This document shows positions 1-19,169 of a stretch of 64,000 nucleotides of DNA, in pieces. Origin of the DNA: Egicoccus sp. AB-alg6-2. Lineage in GTDB: Bacteria; Actinomycetota; Nitriliruptoria; Nitriliruptorales; Nitriliruptoraceae. Where the stretch lies: positions 372,001-436,000 of the forward strand of contig NZ_JBGUAY010000002.1 in NCBI RefSeq assembly GCF_041821025.1, read 5' to 3'. The notes under the pieces are model-generated. The model searched no databases, had not been told where the DNA came from, and saw only the letters and a list, made by a program, of their open reading frames with translations. Both the position numbers and the translations under genes were made by a program. Positions within the stretch are counted from its first letter, which is position 1, and the number at the start of each line of letters is the position of its first letter.

Positions 1-413
1 CACCCGACGAGGTCGTCGGGCAGGTGGCAGCGGCCGGGGCTGACGATCAGGCGGCGCGGTTGCTCGTGTCCGCGGACCACCAGGTCGTGGTAGCCGGTCG
101 GCACGTCCGCGGGGACCTCGCCGTCGATGGTGCGCCGGCCGCCGTCCTCGAGCCAGAGCTCGGTCGCATCGGGAACCTCGACCCGCTCGCCCTGCCTGAT
201 GACCAGCACCGCGTCGGTCGGCGGCGGGCCGTCGTCGGCGGGATCACCGCCCATCGCGCGGACCAGCGCGTCGCGGGTCTCGCGCGGCACCTCGGTCCAC
301 TCCCCGAAGGCGTCCTCGTACGCGGTGACGATGCCCCACCCGTCGGGTGCCGAGGCACGCCCGCCGGTGCGACGACGTTCCTCGTCGCTGCGGCGTTCGG
401 GGTGATCTGGCAT
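1..413 (-). CDS. malQ: 4-alpha-glucanotransferase (MalQ), N-terminal part, cut by window edge
   Basis: Reading the minus strand from an ATG at 413 gives 137 residues and no stop before the window edge, so this is a 5' fragment. The visible part contains a segment of the type WGI-x-TAYEDAFGEWTEVP followed by TRDALVRAMG at about residues 26-52, which resembles the N-terminal domain of actinobacterial MalQ proteins. The catalytic GH77 barrel lies outside the window. MalQ moves alpha-1,4-glucan segments between maltooligosaccharides and releases glucose. The ATG shares its A with the TGA of treY (TGATG), so the two are translationally linked at the end of the glucan operon. The assignment rests on a short N-terminal match plus context. 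Confidence 0.68.
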   Translation of the reverse strand, partial: MPDHPERRSDEERRRTGGRASAPDGWGIVTAYEDAFGEWTEVPRETRDALVRAMGGDPADDGPPPTDAVLVIRQGERVEVPDATELWLEDGGRRTIDGEVPADVPTGYHDLVVRGHEQPRRLIVSPGRCHLPDDLVG

Positions 414-2952
414 CAGTGGTCCTCGTCTCGCACCAGCAACGCGACCGGGAACGCGGTCAGGATGTCGGCCATGGCGACGGGCCGCCCGCCGGGCACGACC
501 TGACCGGTCAGGTCGCACCGCCAGGTGCCGTCCGGCAACTGCAGGGTGGTGCCGTGCCAGTCCCAGTCCGCGAACCGGCCACCGAGGCCCAGGACCAACC
601 TGGGCGCGACCGTAGCCACCCGACCGCCACGGACGAAGGCGACGACGTGGTCCTCGCGGGGTCCGGAGGCGTACCGGGGCTCGTAGTCGCCGCTGCCGGC
701 GCCGAACGCCTCGGGCAGTCGCTTGCGCACCTGCAGGGCACGATGGGTCACCCAAAGCTTGCTGGCGCCCTCGTCCATGCGGGCGAGCAGTTCGATCGGG
801 TGCGCGTCGGCCTGCAGTTCCTTGAGGATCTCGCGGCGGTGGTCGAAGTCGACCGGGCGGCGGTTGTCGGGGTCGACCAGCGACAGGTCCCACAGCTCGC
901 AGCCCTGGTAGACGTCGGGGACGCCGGGCGAGGTCAGCTTCAACAGCGTCTGCGCGAGCGAGGTCAGCCACCCTGCCGGGCGGAGGCGGTCGAGCAGCGC
1001 CTCCAGCGTGGTGACGATCTCCTCGTCGGCGAGCACGCCACGGACGTACGCCTCGAGTTCGGCCTCGTAGCGTTCGTCGGTCTCGATCCAGTCCGAGTAC
1101 TGCTTGCCCTCGCGCGCCGCCTTGCGCAGGTACTCGACGGCACGCTCGGCGGTGATCGGCCACGCCCCGAGCAGGGTCTGCAGCGTCAGGTACTCGTGGA
1201 CGGCCGCCGGGCCGGTTGCGCCCCGGTGGCGGGCGGTCAGGCTCAGCCACTCCTCGACCGTCTGCACCCACACGTCGGGAGCTTCCGTGAGCGGCGCCAG
1301 ACGGGCCCGGACGTCCTCGCTCCGCTTCGTGTCGTGGGTGGAGGTGGTCAGCATCGAACCCGGCCAGTCGCGCTGGCGCCGTCGGTTCGCCTCGTGGAAC
1401 GTGGCCGGCTCGGTGCCGAGGTGGGAGGGGTCACCGCCGACCTCGTTGACCGCGACGAAGCGCAGGTAGCGGTAGAAGACCGTGTCCTCGACCCCCTTGG
1501 CCATGACGGGGCCGGTCAACTGCTGGAACCGCATGACGAAGTCGGTCGCGCCGACGCCGACCTGCTCGACCAGCAGCAGTTCCTGGAGCAGGTCGAGGGC
1601 CTCGTCGAGTTCGGGGTGGCGCGCCCGGGCGCGCGCGACGGCCTCGCGCACGTCGTGCCGGTCGCGTTCGCCGACCTCGAGCAGTTCGGCGCGCACGTAC
1701 GTGCGGTAGACGGGGAAGGCGACGACGACGGCCCGCAGCGCCGCCGACAGCTCCTGCTCGTCGGCCACGACCCCGGCCTGGTGGGCCAGATCGGCGAACG
1801 CGCCGCACAGGGCGCGGAACTCGCTCACCAGGAGCCGGTCGAGCACCCGGTGCTTCGCGGCCTCGACGATGGCGCCGTAGTCCGCGGCGCCGGGGTCGCC
1901 GTCCCGGCCCGCCACCTGGCGGTAGACGTCGTCGAGCAGGCCCGCGGCCGAGGGATCGAGGAACAGGCCGAGCACGCTGTTCGCGAACTCGTAGCCGGTC
2001 GTGCCGTCCACGGGCCAGTCGCGTCGCAGCGGTTCGCCGGCCTCGAGGATCTTCTCGACCACGATCCAGGCGTCGGGGGCGACCTCACGCAGGCGCCGGA
2101 AGTAGTCGGTGGGGTCGTAGAGGCCGTCGGGATGGTCGATGCGCAGGCCGTCGACGACCCCGTCGGCGACCAGTTCCAGGGCCTTGCGATGGACGTCGGC
2201 GAACACCTGCTCGTCCTCGACGCGCACGCCCCCGAGCGTGGTGATGTCGAAGAACCGGCGGTAGTTGAGCTCGGTGTTGGCGCGCTGCCAGTGCACGAGC
2301 CGGTAGTGCTGGCCGAGCAGCAGCGTGAAGAGCCGCCCCCGGTCCACCTCGAACGCGGCCAGGGTCCCCGCGACGTCGTCGGGGTCGGCGCCGGCCTCGG
2401 CCAGTGACCCCGGGCGCACCGGCCAGGCGTGCTCGTGGTAGACGATCCGGTAGCCGGCCTCGACGTCGTCACCGCCGGCGTGGGCGAGCCGCAGGTCGTC
2501 CGCCTCGGCGAGCTCCACCTCCAGCGGCTGGCCGAGTTGTGGCAGCAGCACCTGCGGCGGTCCGTCCCCGCGTGCCTGCCACCTGATGTCGAAGTGGCCC
2601 GCATACCGGCTGTCGGGACCGTGACGCAGTACGTCCCACCACCACGGGTTGTGCGGACTCGACAGCCCGACGTGGTTGGGCACCAGGTCGAGCACGAGCC
2701 GCAACCCGTGGCCGCGGCACGCCCGGGCGAGCGCCGCGAACCCCTCGTCGCCCCCCAGGTCGTCGTTGAGCCGGGTCGGGTCGACGACGTCGTAGCCGTG
2801 GGTGCTGCCGGGCGCCGACTGCAGCGCAGGGGACAGATACAGGTGTGACACGCCGAGCTCGGCGAGATAGGCCACCTCGTCCGCCGCGTCGGCGAAGGTG
2901 AAGCCGGGGTGCAGTTGCAGACGGTAGGTGCCGGTCGGGACCCGCGACGCGC

Positions 2953-2956
<4 letters not shown>
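413..2956 (-). CDS. treY: Maltooligosyl trehalose synthase
   Basis: 847 residues, slightly longer than the usual 700-800. TreY isomerises the reducing-end alpha-1,4 bond of a maltooligosaccharide to alpha,alpha-1,1, making maltooligosyl trehalose in the cytoplasm. It opens with [18 protein letters not shown], a strongly conserved TreY start. The GH13 catalytic set is visible: GLRIDHPDG (nucleophile Asp, about residue 272), VVEKILE (acid/base Glu, about 300) and [14 protein letters not shown] (third Asp, about 540). The GTG start at 2956 overlaps the glgX stop as GTGA, with GAGG eight bases upstream inside glgX. Its product is the substrate of TreZ, encoded two genes upstream. A clear family assignment. 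Confidence 0.95.
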
Positions 2957-5064
<2,108 letters not shown>

Positions 5065-5188
5065 CGTGCCTCCACTGCCGATCGTGCATGGGAACCGCGT
5101 CAACCGATGCATCATGACGTGGCCGCGGGCGTTGCGTGTACCGCTCGCGTGTGCGAACGCCGGGGGTGCGACCGCGGGCAGCGGCGCG

Positions 5189-7039
5189 TCAGCGCCGCCG
5201 CAGCAGGGCGGTCGCGGTCCCCGGCAACCGCAGCGTCGTGGCGCCTCCGCCACCGTCCGCGACCGCTTCGTCCCGGAGCTCGACGCCCCCCGGGCCGTCC
5301 CACCTCGGATCGGCGGTGTCCAACACCAGCTGCCACCGCACGTCCGGGGGCAGAGGGACCTCGACCGGTCCCGGGCCGGCGTGGACGACGACCAGCACCT
5401 CGTCCTCGCGCCGGGAGCGACGCCACGACAGGGTCCCGGGCGTGTGCAGCACCCCGCTCGCGTCACTGGCATCGGGGGCGGCCACCGCGCCCAGCTCGCG
5501 GCGCAGGCGCAGGAGCTCGCGGTAGAGGGCGAGCACCACCGCGTGCGGGTCCTGGGTGCGCCGGGACCAGTCGAGCTTCGAACGCGCGAACGTGGCCTCG
5601 GCCTGAGGGTCGGGCGCCTCGCCCTGGTCGGCGAAGTAGGCGAACTCCCGCTTCCGGCCCTCCTGCACCGCCCGGACCAGGTCGGGGTCGGTGTGCGACA
5701 CGAAGTACTGGAACAGTGCCGTCTCGGCGTACTCCTGCCCCATCCACAGCATCGGCGTGAACGGCAGGAGCAGCAGGCCGGCGGCCGACGCCTTGAGCTG
5801 TTCGTGGTCCAACAGCCGGCTCTGACGCTCGCCCAGCATCCGGTTGCCGACCTGGTCGTGGTTCTGGGTGCAGGCGACGAAGCGGTGGTAGGGGACGTCG
5901 TTCGCCGGGCGTCCGACGGTGCGCTGGCGGTGCGGCGACCAGCGGCCCGCCATCACGAACCGGTCCCGCAACGCCCGCCGCAGGTCGGCCAGCCCCGTGA
6001 AGTCCTCGTAGTAGCCGGTCTGTTCGCCCGTGAAGGCGACGTGGAGGGCGTGGTGGACGTCGTCGAGCCACTGGCCGTCGAGCCCGAAGCCGCCACGCTC
6101 GGGGGAGCGCACCAGCTTCGGATCCGCCAGGTCGGACTCCGCGATCACGAACGCGTGGCGCCCCGCACGGCGCGCCTCGGCGTGGACCTCACGGGCGATC
6201 TCCTCGAGCAGGTGCACCGCCGACTGGTCGAGGATGGCGTGCACCGCGTCGAGCCGCAGCCCGTCGACGTGGAACTCGCGGATCCAGCGCACCGCGTTCT
6301 CCACGAAATAGCGGCGGACACCGTCGCTGTGCGGGCCGTCGACGTTGACTGCCTGGCCCCAGGGGGTGTCGTAGCGGTCGGTGAGGTAGGGCCCGAAGTC
6401 GGGCAGGTGGTTGTCCTCGGGACCGAAGTGGTTGTAGACGACGTCGAGCACCACGGCGATGCCGGCGGCGTGCGCGGCGTCGACGAGCCGGCGCAGGCCC
6501 GCCGGCCCGCCGTAGGAGTGCTGCACCGCGTAGGGCAGGACGCCGTCGTAGCCCCAGTTGCGCTCGCCCGGGAACTGCCAGATCGGCATCAGCTCGATCG
6601 TGGTGACGCCGAGCTCGCGCAGCTCACCCAGGCGGGCCACGATCGCGTCGAAGGTGCCCTCGGGCGTGAAGGTGCCGACGTGCAGTTCGTACAGCACCTG
6701 CTCGTGCAGCGGCGGGCACACCCACCCGGCGTCGGTCCAGGCGAACGCCGGGTCGTCGACGGCGGAGGGGCCGTGGAGCCCTTCGGGTTGCCATCGCGAT
6801 GCCGGGTCGTTGCGGTCCTCCTCGATTCCGGCCAGGCGGTAGCGGTAGCGGTCACCTGCGGCGACCCGGTCAACGGTCGCCTCGTGGTAACCGCGCCCGG
6901 TCGGCTCCAGCGGCGCGACCCGGTTCCCGTCGTCGAGCACCACCTCGATCCGTTCCACCGCCGGCGCCCAGACCAGGAACCGCGTCGAGCCGTCGTCGAG
7001 CGCGGTCGCGCCGAGGTGGTCGTGTTCGTGGTGGGTCAC
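5189..7039 (-). CDS. treZ: Malto-oligosyltrehalose trehalohydrolase
   Basis: 616 residues with a GTG start at 7039, preceded by GGAG. TreZ cleaves trehalose from maltooligosyl trehalose, completing the TreYZ pathway. The N-terminal domain is a GH13-associated beta-sandwich ([16 protein letters not shown]). The catalytic motifs are [10 protein letters not shown] (nucleophile Asp, about 262), FVIAESDL (Glu, about 298) and [10 protein letters not shown] (Asp, about 391). NWGYDGV, typical of TreZ, lies at about 165. It is separated from glgX by 124 bases without an obvious terminator, so the two may still be co-transcribed. A confident assignment. Confidence 0.94.
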   Translation of the reverse strand: MTHHEHDHLGATALDDGSTRFLVWAPAVERIEVVLDDGNRVAPLEPTGRGYHEATVDRVAAGDRYRYRLAGIEEDRNDPASRWQPEGLHGPSAVDDPAFAWTDAGWVCPPLHEQVLYELHVGTFTPEGTFDAIVARLGELRELGVTTIELMPIWQFPGERNWGYDGVLPYAVQHSYGGPAGLRRLVDAAHAAGIAVVLDVVYNHFGPEDNHLPDFGPYLTDRYDTPWGQAVNVDGPHSDGVRRYFVENAVRWIREFHVDGLRLDAVHAILDQSAVHLLEEIAREVHAEARRAGRHAFVIAESDLADPKLVRSPERGGFGLDGQWLDDVHHALHVAFTGEQTGYYEDFTGLADLRRALRDRFVMAGRWSPHRQRTVGRPANDVPYHRFVACTQNHDQVGNRMLGERQSRLLDHEQLKASAAGLLLLPFTPMLWMGQEYAETALFQYFVSHTDPDLVRAVQEGRKREFAYFADQGEAPDPQAEATFARSKLDWSRRTQDPHAVVLALYRELLRLRRELGAVAAPDASDASGVLHTPGTLSWRRSRREDEVLVVVHAGPGPVEVPLPPDVRWQLVLDTADPRWDGPGGVELRDEAVADGGGGATTLRLPGTATALLRRR

Positions 7040-7157
7040 CAGGAGGCTCCGTGGCCGGGGGAGGGCCGAGGGTGCGTGTTCGGCGGCCCGGCCGCCGGCC
7101 GGGAGGCACCCGGACGACCCCCGCCACGGCCCAGCTGCGGGGGAACCGGTGGTGACC

Positions 7158-9614
7158 TCAGGAGATGGCGAAGCCGAGACGTTGCGTCAGGGCGTCGATC
7201 GCCTCGGCCCAGTTGCGTGCCGCCTCGTCGCCGGACGCCGCTCGTTGCGCGAGCCAGTCGCCGCGCTCGCGACGCACCCGCCACGCCAGGTTCTGCGCCC
7301 GGCCGAGGTCGATCTCGAAGGGCAGCGACTCGGCGATGTCGACCAGGGTCGCGAAGCTGGCGAAGACGGCCCGCTGGTCGCTGCCGAACACCGCGAAGGT
7401 CTCGTCGTCGTCGAGGGCGCGCTCGACCGCCCGGGTGACCCGCGACAGCGACTCGGCGTAGGCGTGCGCGAGGCCGTCGGCGTCGAGGGAGACGCGGAAG
7501 CGTTCCGCCTCCTCGATCAGCCCCTGGACCCGGGCGGGCTCGGGGTTGCCGCTGAGCGCTTCGCGCAGTTCGGCGTTGACGACCACCTCGGCCGCACTGC
7601 GCAGCGCCGGCGGCACCTTCGCGTCGAGGCCGGCGAGGAAGCGCATGAGCGGACCGCGGCTGCGGTAGATGGAACGGTAGGTGTTCTCGACGTCGACCAG
7701 CGTCGCGTCGAGCACCACGTCGAGCAGGCGTCGCTGCTCGTCGCGGAACAGGTCGCGCAGCGAGTAGGCGTCCCGACCGAAGTGCTCGTCGAGCGTGCGG
7801 AGCGTGTCCGGGAAGTTCGCCTCCTCGAAGGCGTCGGCGAGGTGGTCGCACATCGCGGCGTAGGCGTCGTCGTCGCCGGCGCTGCGGACGCCGCAGAGGA
7901 AGTTGTGGTCACCGAAGTGGATGACGCCGTACTCGTAGGAGTTCTCGGCCAGCGTGACGGTGGACCGCACGGTGATCCGGCCGTAGCCGACCTTCGCCCG
8001 TCCGGCCTCCGAGCGGCGCTCGTCGACCCGCTCGACCTCGTAGCAGCCGAGCCGCTCGGTGCGGCCGTACGCGCGGAACAGGCCACTGATCGCGAAGTGG
8101 GCCGCGACCTTGCGGAAGTTGGCCCGCGTCGGCTGGACCAGCTGCTCGTAGACGGTGCGCCCGTTGCCGTACTCGGGCAGGTTGCTGGGCGCCTTGGCCA
8201 GCCGGGTGAGGAACGTCTCCTCGAGGTCGGGGACGTCGAGCACCTGCTCGGCCAGCTCGATCACCCGGGCGGCGTAGGTGAGGACCTGGACGGTCTCGAT
8301 CCGCGACAGCTCGTCGAAGAACCAGCCGCAGCTGGTGTACATCAGCAGGGCATGGCGTTGCAGCTCGAGCAGCCGCAGCACCTCGACCCGCTCGTCGTGG
8401 TCGAGGGCGCCGGTCGTGTGCTCGGCGAACCAGGCGCGCAGCCGCTGCGGCGAGCGGTCGAGCACGACCTCGATGTAGTCGTCGCGGGCGGCCCAGGGGT
8501 CGTGCAGGTAGCGGGCGGCGCGGTCGGCGAAGCGTGGTCCCACCTCGTCGCGCAGGTGGTCGAGGGCGTCGCGCAGCGGCCCGCGCCAGGCCTGCTGCCC
8601 GCCGGTCTCGCCGTTGGTGCAGCCGCAGTCCGAACGCCACCGCTCCACGCCGTGGGCGCAGCTCCAGGAGCTGTTCTCGACGATGCGCGCCTCGTACTGC
8701 GGCGGGAACAGCGCCAGGTACTCGGCGTAGTTGGTGAGCCGGATGCCGTCGGTGTCCGACAGGCGGTGCAGCGCCTGGGCCAGCGCCATCTCGCCGTGAC
8801 GGTGGTGGTGGCCGTAGCTCTCGCCGTCGGTGGCGATGTTGACCAGCTTGGGGCCCTCCCGGTCCGGGAAGGCGTGCAGCAACCGGTCGGTCAGCCGGTC
8901 GCCGGAGAACAACAGGCCCTCGAAGGCGACCGCCTGCGACACCCGGGCGTCGTAGAAGAACACGTCGAGGTGGCCGCCAGACGGCAACCGGACGCGGTAG
9001 GGCCGGGAGGGGTCGACGCGGCCGCCGCCCACGTCGGTCCACTCGGCGGTCCCGTCGAGCGGACGGACCGCCGCGGCCTGGTAGGGCGAGAGGACCGTGA
9101 AGGTGACGTCGTTGGCCGCCAGCACCTCGAGGGTGGCGGTGTCGGCCGCCGTCTCGGCCAGCCACATGCCCTCGGGCCGGCGGCCGAAGCGGAACTCGAA
9201 GTCGCGCAGGCCCCACAGCACCTGCGTCTGCTGGTCGCGGGGCGTGGCCAGCGGCATGATCGCGTGGTTGTAGACCTGCGCCATGGCCGAACCGTGGCCG
9301 CCGAACCGCTGGGCGCTGCGGCGGTCGGCCTCGACGATGCCGGCGTGGACCTCCGGCGCGTGGTCGTCCATCCAGGCCAGCAACGTCGGACCGACGTTGA
9401 AGCTCATCCGCGCGTAGTTGTTGACGAGCCGGTGGATGCGGCCGTCGTCACCGAGGATGCGGGCCGAGGTGTTGGGCCCGTAGCACTCGGCCGTGATCCG
9501 CGCGTTCCAGTCGTGGAACGGCCACGCCGAGTCCTGCTGCTCGACCTGCTCGAGCCAGGGGTTCTCGCGTGGCGGCTGGTAGAAGTGGCCGTGCACGCAG
9601 ACGTAGCGGTCCAT
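7158..9614 (-). CDS. GH57 family protein of the DUF3536 type (putative alpha-glucan hydrolase or transferase)
   Basis: 818 residues. The N-terminal half resembles glycoside hydrolase family 57: an early HGHFYQPPRENPW, then MWLAETAADTATLEVL with the likely nucleophile Glu at about 148, and IATDGESYGHHHRHGE with the likely catalytic Asp at about 265. The C-terminal half matches the DUF3536 layout and is mostly helical. A cysteine-bearing stretch (WSCAHGVERWRSDCGC, about 310-330) precedes it. GH57 enzymes act on alpha-glucans (amylase, branching, pullulanase), but this subfamily has no established activity I can name. Its place between glgB and treZ supports a role in glycogen or glucan remodelling. 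Start ATG at 9614. Family confident, function open. Confidence 0.82.
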   Translation of the reverse strand: MDRYVCVHGHFYQPPRENPWLEQVEQQDSAWPFHDWNARITAECYGPNTSARILGDDGRIHRLVNNYARMSFNVGPTLLAWMDDHAPEVHAGIVEADRRSAQRFGGHGSAMAQVYNHAIMPLATPRDQQTQVLWGLRDFEFRFGRRPEGMWLAETAADTATLEVLAANDVTFTVLSPYQAAAVRPLDGTAEWTDVGGGRVDPSRPYRVRLPSGGHLDVFFYDARVSQAVAFEGLLFSGDRLTDRLLHAFPDREGPKLVNIATDGESYGHHHRHGEMALAQALHRLSDTDGIRLTNYAEYLALFPPQYEARIVENSSWSCAHGVERWRSDCGCTNGETGGQQAWRGPLRDALDHLRDEVGPRFADRAARYLHDPWAARDDYIEVVLDRSPQRLRAWFAEHTTGALDHDERVEVLRLLELQRHALLMYTSCGWFFDELSRIETVQVLTYAARVIELAEQVLDVPDLEETFLTRLAKAPSNLPEYGNGRTVYEQLVQPTRANFRKVAAHFAISGLFRAYGRTERLGCYEVERVDERRSEAGRAKVGYGRITVRSTVTLAENSYEYGVIHFGDHNFLCGVRSAGDDDAYAAMCDHLADAFEEANFPDTLRTLDEHFGRDAYSLRDLFRDEQRRLLDVVLDATLVDVENTYRSIYRSRGPLMRFLAGLDAKVPPALRSAAEVVVNAELREALSGNPEPARVQGLIEEAERFRVSLDADGLAHAYAESLSRVTRAVERALDDDETFAVFGSDQRAVFASFATLVDIAESLPFEIDLGRAQNLAWRVRRERGDWLAQRAASGDEAARNWAEAIDALTQRLGFAIS

Positions 9615-9670
9615 CTCGGCGGCCCTCGGAGTGCAACGGGGAGATCCCGGTCGTGTTCGCGGTACCCGGC

Positions 9671-9676
9671 AGCGTA
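9671..9676 (-). promoter_or_regulatory. Putative -10 element (TACGCT) upstream of the GH57 gene
   Basis: On the minus strand TACGCT stands 56 bases before the GH57 start, in the 91-base gap after glgB. TAnnnT is the usual actinobacterial vegetative -10 pattern, and TACGCT also appears before the FUSC and MBL genes of this window. If active, it would let GH57-treZ-glgX-treY-malQ be transcribed separately from glgE-treS-glgB. No convincing -35 is seen. Confidence 0.35.
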
Positions 9677-9705
9677 TGCGAGCCCGCGTCCACGCCCTGT
9701 CGGCT

Positions 9706-11691
<1,986 letters not shown>

Positions 11692-11747
11692 GGCTCCTCC
11701 TTGGTGCGGGTCGGCCGTCGTGGCCTGGGGGTTCGGGCGGCGGGTGC

Positions 11748-17146
<5,399 letters not shown>

Positions 17147-17313
17147 GACGATCCTCGGTTCGGGCCGGAACGCAGGTGTGCGCGGACGGAAGTCGGAATC
17201 GAAACTAGGCAGACGGCTGCGACTTCGCACCGGAGAGGGCGGTCGGACGTCCGGGGTGCCCTCCTGGCGGATGCGGCCGGGTTCCCCGGCGGTGGGGCGG
17301 CGGGTGCGCCGCC

Positions 17314-17319
17314 TACGCT
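17314..17319 (+). promoter_or_regulatory. Putative -10 element (TACGCT) for the FUSC gene
   Basis: The 200-base gap between glgE and the divergent FUSC gene must hold promoters for both directions. On the plus strand TACGCT sits 27 bases before the GTG at 17347, matching the TAnnnT pattern. On the minus strand CCTAGTTT near 17208 is a weaker candidate for glgE. No operator was recognised in the gap. Confidence 0.35.
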
Positions 17320-17346
17320 GCGCATCGTCGAACGAACAGGTTGGCC

Positions 17347-18498
17347 GTGCCGTCGCAGCTCGCGCGTCCCCTGGCGGGCACACGGCGGGCGGCGCTGCGG
17401 GTGCGGGTCGCCGCGCGCACCATCGTCCAGACGGCGGTCGCGGTCGCGCTGGCCTGGCTCGTCGCCACCGAGGTGTTCGGGTACGAGCTGCCGTTCTTCG
17501 CGCCGGTCGCGGCGGTCATCACGCTCAGCGCGACCTCGGGCGCGCCGGTCCGCCGTGCGGTCGACCTGGCGGCCGGGGTCGCGCTCGGGATCCTCGTCGG
17601 CGACCTGCTCATCCTGGCGATCGGGACCGGCGTCCCGCAGATCGTCACCGTGGTCGTGCTCGCCATGCTGGCCGCCACGCTGCTGGGCGGCACGGTGCTG
17701 GTGGTCAACCAGGCCGCGATCTCCGCCATCCTCGTCTCGACGCTGCTGCCGCCGTCGGCGTCGCTGGTTCCGCACCGGGTCTTCCATGCCCTCATCGGCG
17801 GCGCCGTCGCGGTCCTCGTGGGGCACCTGCTGCTGCGCAGCCCCCCGGTCCCGAGCGTCGCCCGCGTGGCGCAGCCGGTGTTCGCCGGGCTCTCCCACGC
17901 GCTGACGGCGACGGCCGACGCGCTGCGCCGCGGTGACGCGGCGGCCGCCGAGGCCGCCCTGCTCGCGGCACGAGGGCTGGACCCCGACGTGCGCGAGCTC
18001 GGCCAGGCCATCGCGGACGCCCAGGACCTGGCCCAGTTCACGCTCGGCAGGCGCGCCATCCGCGAGCAACTCCAGGCACACGAGGAGGCGCTGCGGCAGC
18101 TGGACCACGCCGTCCGCAACACGCGCGTGCTGGCCAGGGCGAGCATCGCCCTGCTGTCGGCGTCGGCGCCGGCCGAACGTGACGGGGCCGGCCCCGCCCG
18201 CGCCCTCCTCGCCGTCAGCGAAGCGGTCGAGGACCTCGCCGCCGGTGTCCTGGCGCTCGGCGAGCAGCTCACCGAGGGCGCCGGGCCCGAGGCCGTCCGC
18301 GCCACCGCACTGCACGCGGCGACGCACGCCGGCGCGCTGTTCCCCGATCGCTGGTCGCTGTCGCTGGCGCGGGTCGTCGGCCAGATCCGCGCCACCTCGG
18401 TGGACCTGCTGCGCGGCTCCGGACTCGAGCTGTGGGACGCGCAACAGCTGCTCGAACACCAGGACGGCGCCGCCGATCCCGGACACCGGAACGCGTGA
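17347..18498 (+). CDS. FUSC / aromatic acid exporter family membrane protein
   Basis: 383 residues. About six hydrophobic segments occupy roughly residues 20-160 (for example TIVQTAVAVALAWLVATEVF and AVDLAAGVALGILVGDLLIL). A soluble, helical, Ala/Glu/Arg-rich half follows (about 170-383) without any hydrophobic stretch. This layout of an N-terminal membrane bundle and a cytoplasmic tail is that of FUSC-like proteins, some of which export aromatic carboxylic acids; the substrate here is unknown. I prefer GTG 17347 over TTG 17341, though neither has a strong ribosome-binding site. It is divergent from glgE and 75 bases ahead of the OsmC gene. Confidence 0.7.
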   Translation: MPSQLARPLAGTRRAALRVRVAARTIVQTAVAVALAWLVATEVFGYELPFFAPVAAVITLSATSGAPVRRAVDLAAGVALGILVGDLLILAIGTGVPQIVTVVVLAMLAATLLGGTVLVVNQAAISAILVSTLLPPSASLVPHRVFHALIGGAVAVLVGHLLLRSPPVPSVARVAQPVFAGLSHALTATADALRRGDAAAAEAALLAARGLDPDVRELGQAIADAQDLAQFTLGRRAIREQLQAHEEALRQLDHAVRNTRVLARASIALLSASAPAERDGAGPARALLAVSEAVEDLAAGVLALGEQLTEGAGPEAVRATALHAATHAGALFPDRWSLSLARVVGQIRATSVDLLRGSGLELWDAQQLLEHQDGAADPGHRNA

Positions 18499-18573
18499 CA
18501 AGCCGGCGGCGCACGGCCAAGCTGTCCACCTGCGCGCGGAGCAGCTGCTCCGCGACACGACCAGGGAGCCGAC

Positions 18574-19107
18574 ATGTCCGCCGACCTCGACCTGCGTGCG
18601 GTCCAGGCCCCGCTCAAGGCCCGTTACCGCGAGGAGCCGGCCAGCGCGCTGCTGACGCTGTCGGCGGACGGCGACCTCGACGGCGCGGGCGTCACCTGCT
18701 CGGTCCGCACCGGGCAGGCCGTCGTCGAGGCGGGCCTGCACCCCTACACCGGCGGGGACGGCCTGTCGGCCTGCTCCGGTGACCTGCTGCTGCAGGCGCT
18801 GGTCGCCTGCGCCGGCGTGACCTTGCGCGCCGTCGCCCGCTCGCTGGAGGTGTCGATCGACGGCGGACGCGTGGTGGCGGAGGGCGACCTCGACTTCCGC
18901 GGCACGCTGGGCGTCGACCGTGACGCACCGGTCGGCTTCCGGGCCATCCGGGTCGTGTTCGAGCTCGACACGCCCGCCGACGAACCGACCCTGCAGAAAT
19001 TGTGCGAGTTGACCGAGCGCTACTGCGTCGTGCACCAGTCCCTGTCCGGCGTGCCGGAGCGGTCCATGCGCATCGACCGGCGCCGCGAGCACCCGACCAC
19101 CGGGTGA
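18574..19107 (+). CDS. OsmC family protein
   Basis: 177 residues. OsmC/Ohr proteins are dimeric thiol peroxidases or related redox proteins acting in the cytoplasm. It shows the OsmC-type core GGDGLSACSGDLLLQALVAC AG(V) with a cysteine pair in the right places (about Cys67 and Cys80), followed by a strand-rich half ending near RYCVVHQSLS with a further cysteine. The C-S-G-D-L-L-x-x-A-L-x-x-C arrangement supports peroxide or hydroperoxide chemistry, but the substrate cannot be read. ATG at 18574, preceded by AGGGAG. It is likely co-directional with the FUSC gene and converges on the uracil glycosylase. Confidence 0.8.
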   Translation: MSADLDLRAVQAPLKARYREEPASALLTLSADGDLDGAGVTCSVRTGQAVVEAGLHPYTGGDGLSACSGDLLLQALVACAGVTLRAVARSLEVSIDGGRVVAEGDLDFRGTLGVDRDAPVGFRAIRVVFELDTPADEPTLQKLCELTERYCVVHQSLSGVPERSMRIDRRREHPTTG

Positions 19108-19130
19108 CCGCTGCCTCGGACATGCCGCTT

Positions 19131-19168
19131 GCTGCGGCGCTTGGGGGTGGCTGCGGCGCGTGGGGGTG
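19131..19168. repeat. Two-copy 19-bp tandem duplication
   Basis: GCTGCGGCGCTTGGGGGTG (19131-19149) is followed at once by a second copy with one change (19150-19168). It fills most of the 62-base gap between the convergent OsmC and uracil glycosylase genes and ends at the stop codon of the latter. It reads as a simple local duplication. Confidence 0.75.
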
Positions 19169-19169
19169 G

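Noticed and set aside
17147-17383. A longer GlgE starting at 17383
   Set aside because: The added stretch has low-complexity Arg/Pro sequence, crosses the likely divergent promoters, and homologous sequence starts at the GTG at 17146.
19131-19168. An attachment site or insertion target duplication
   Set aside because: The two 19-bp copies are directly adjacent with nothing between them and no integrase or transposase nearby, so this is a simple tandem duplication.
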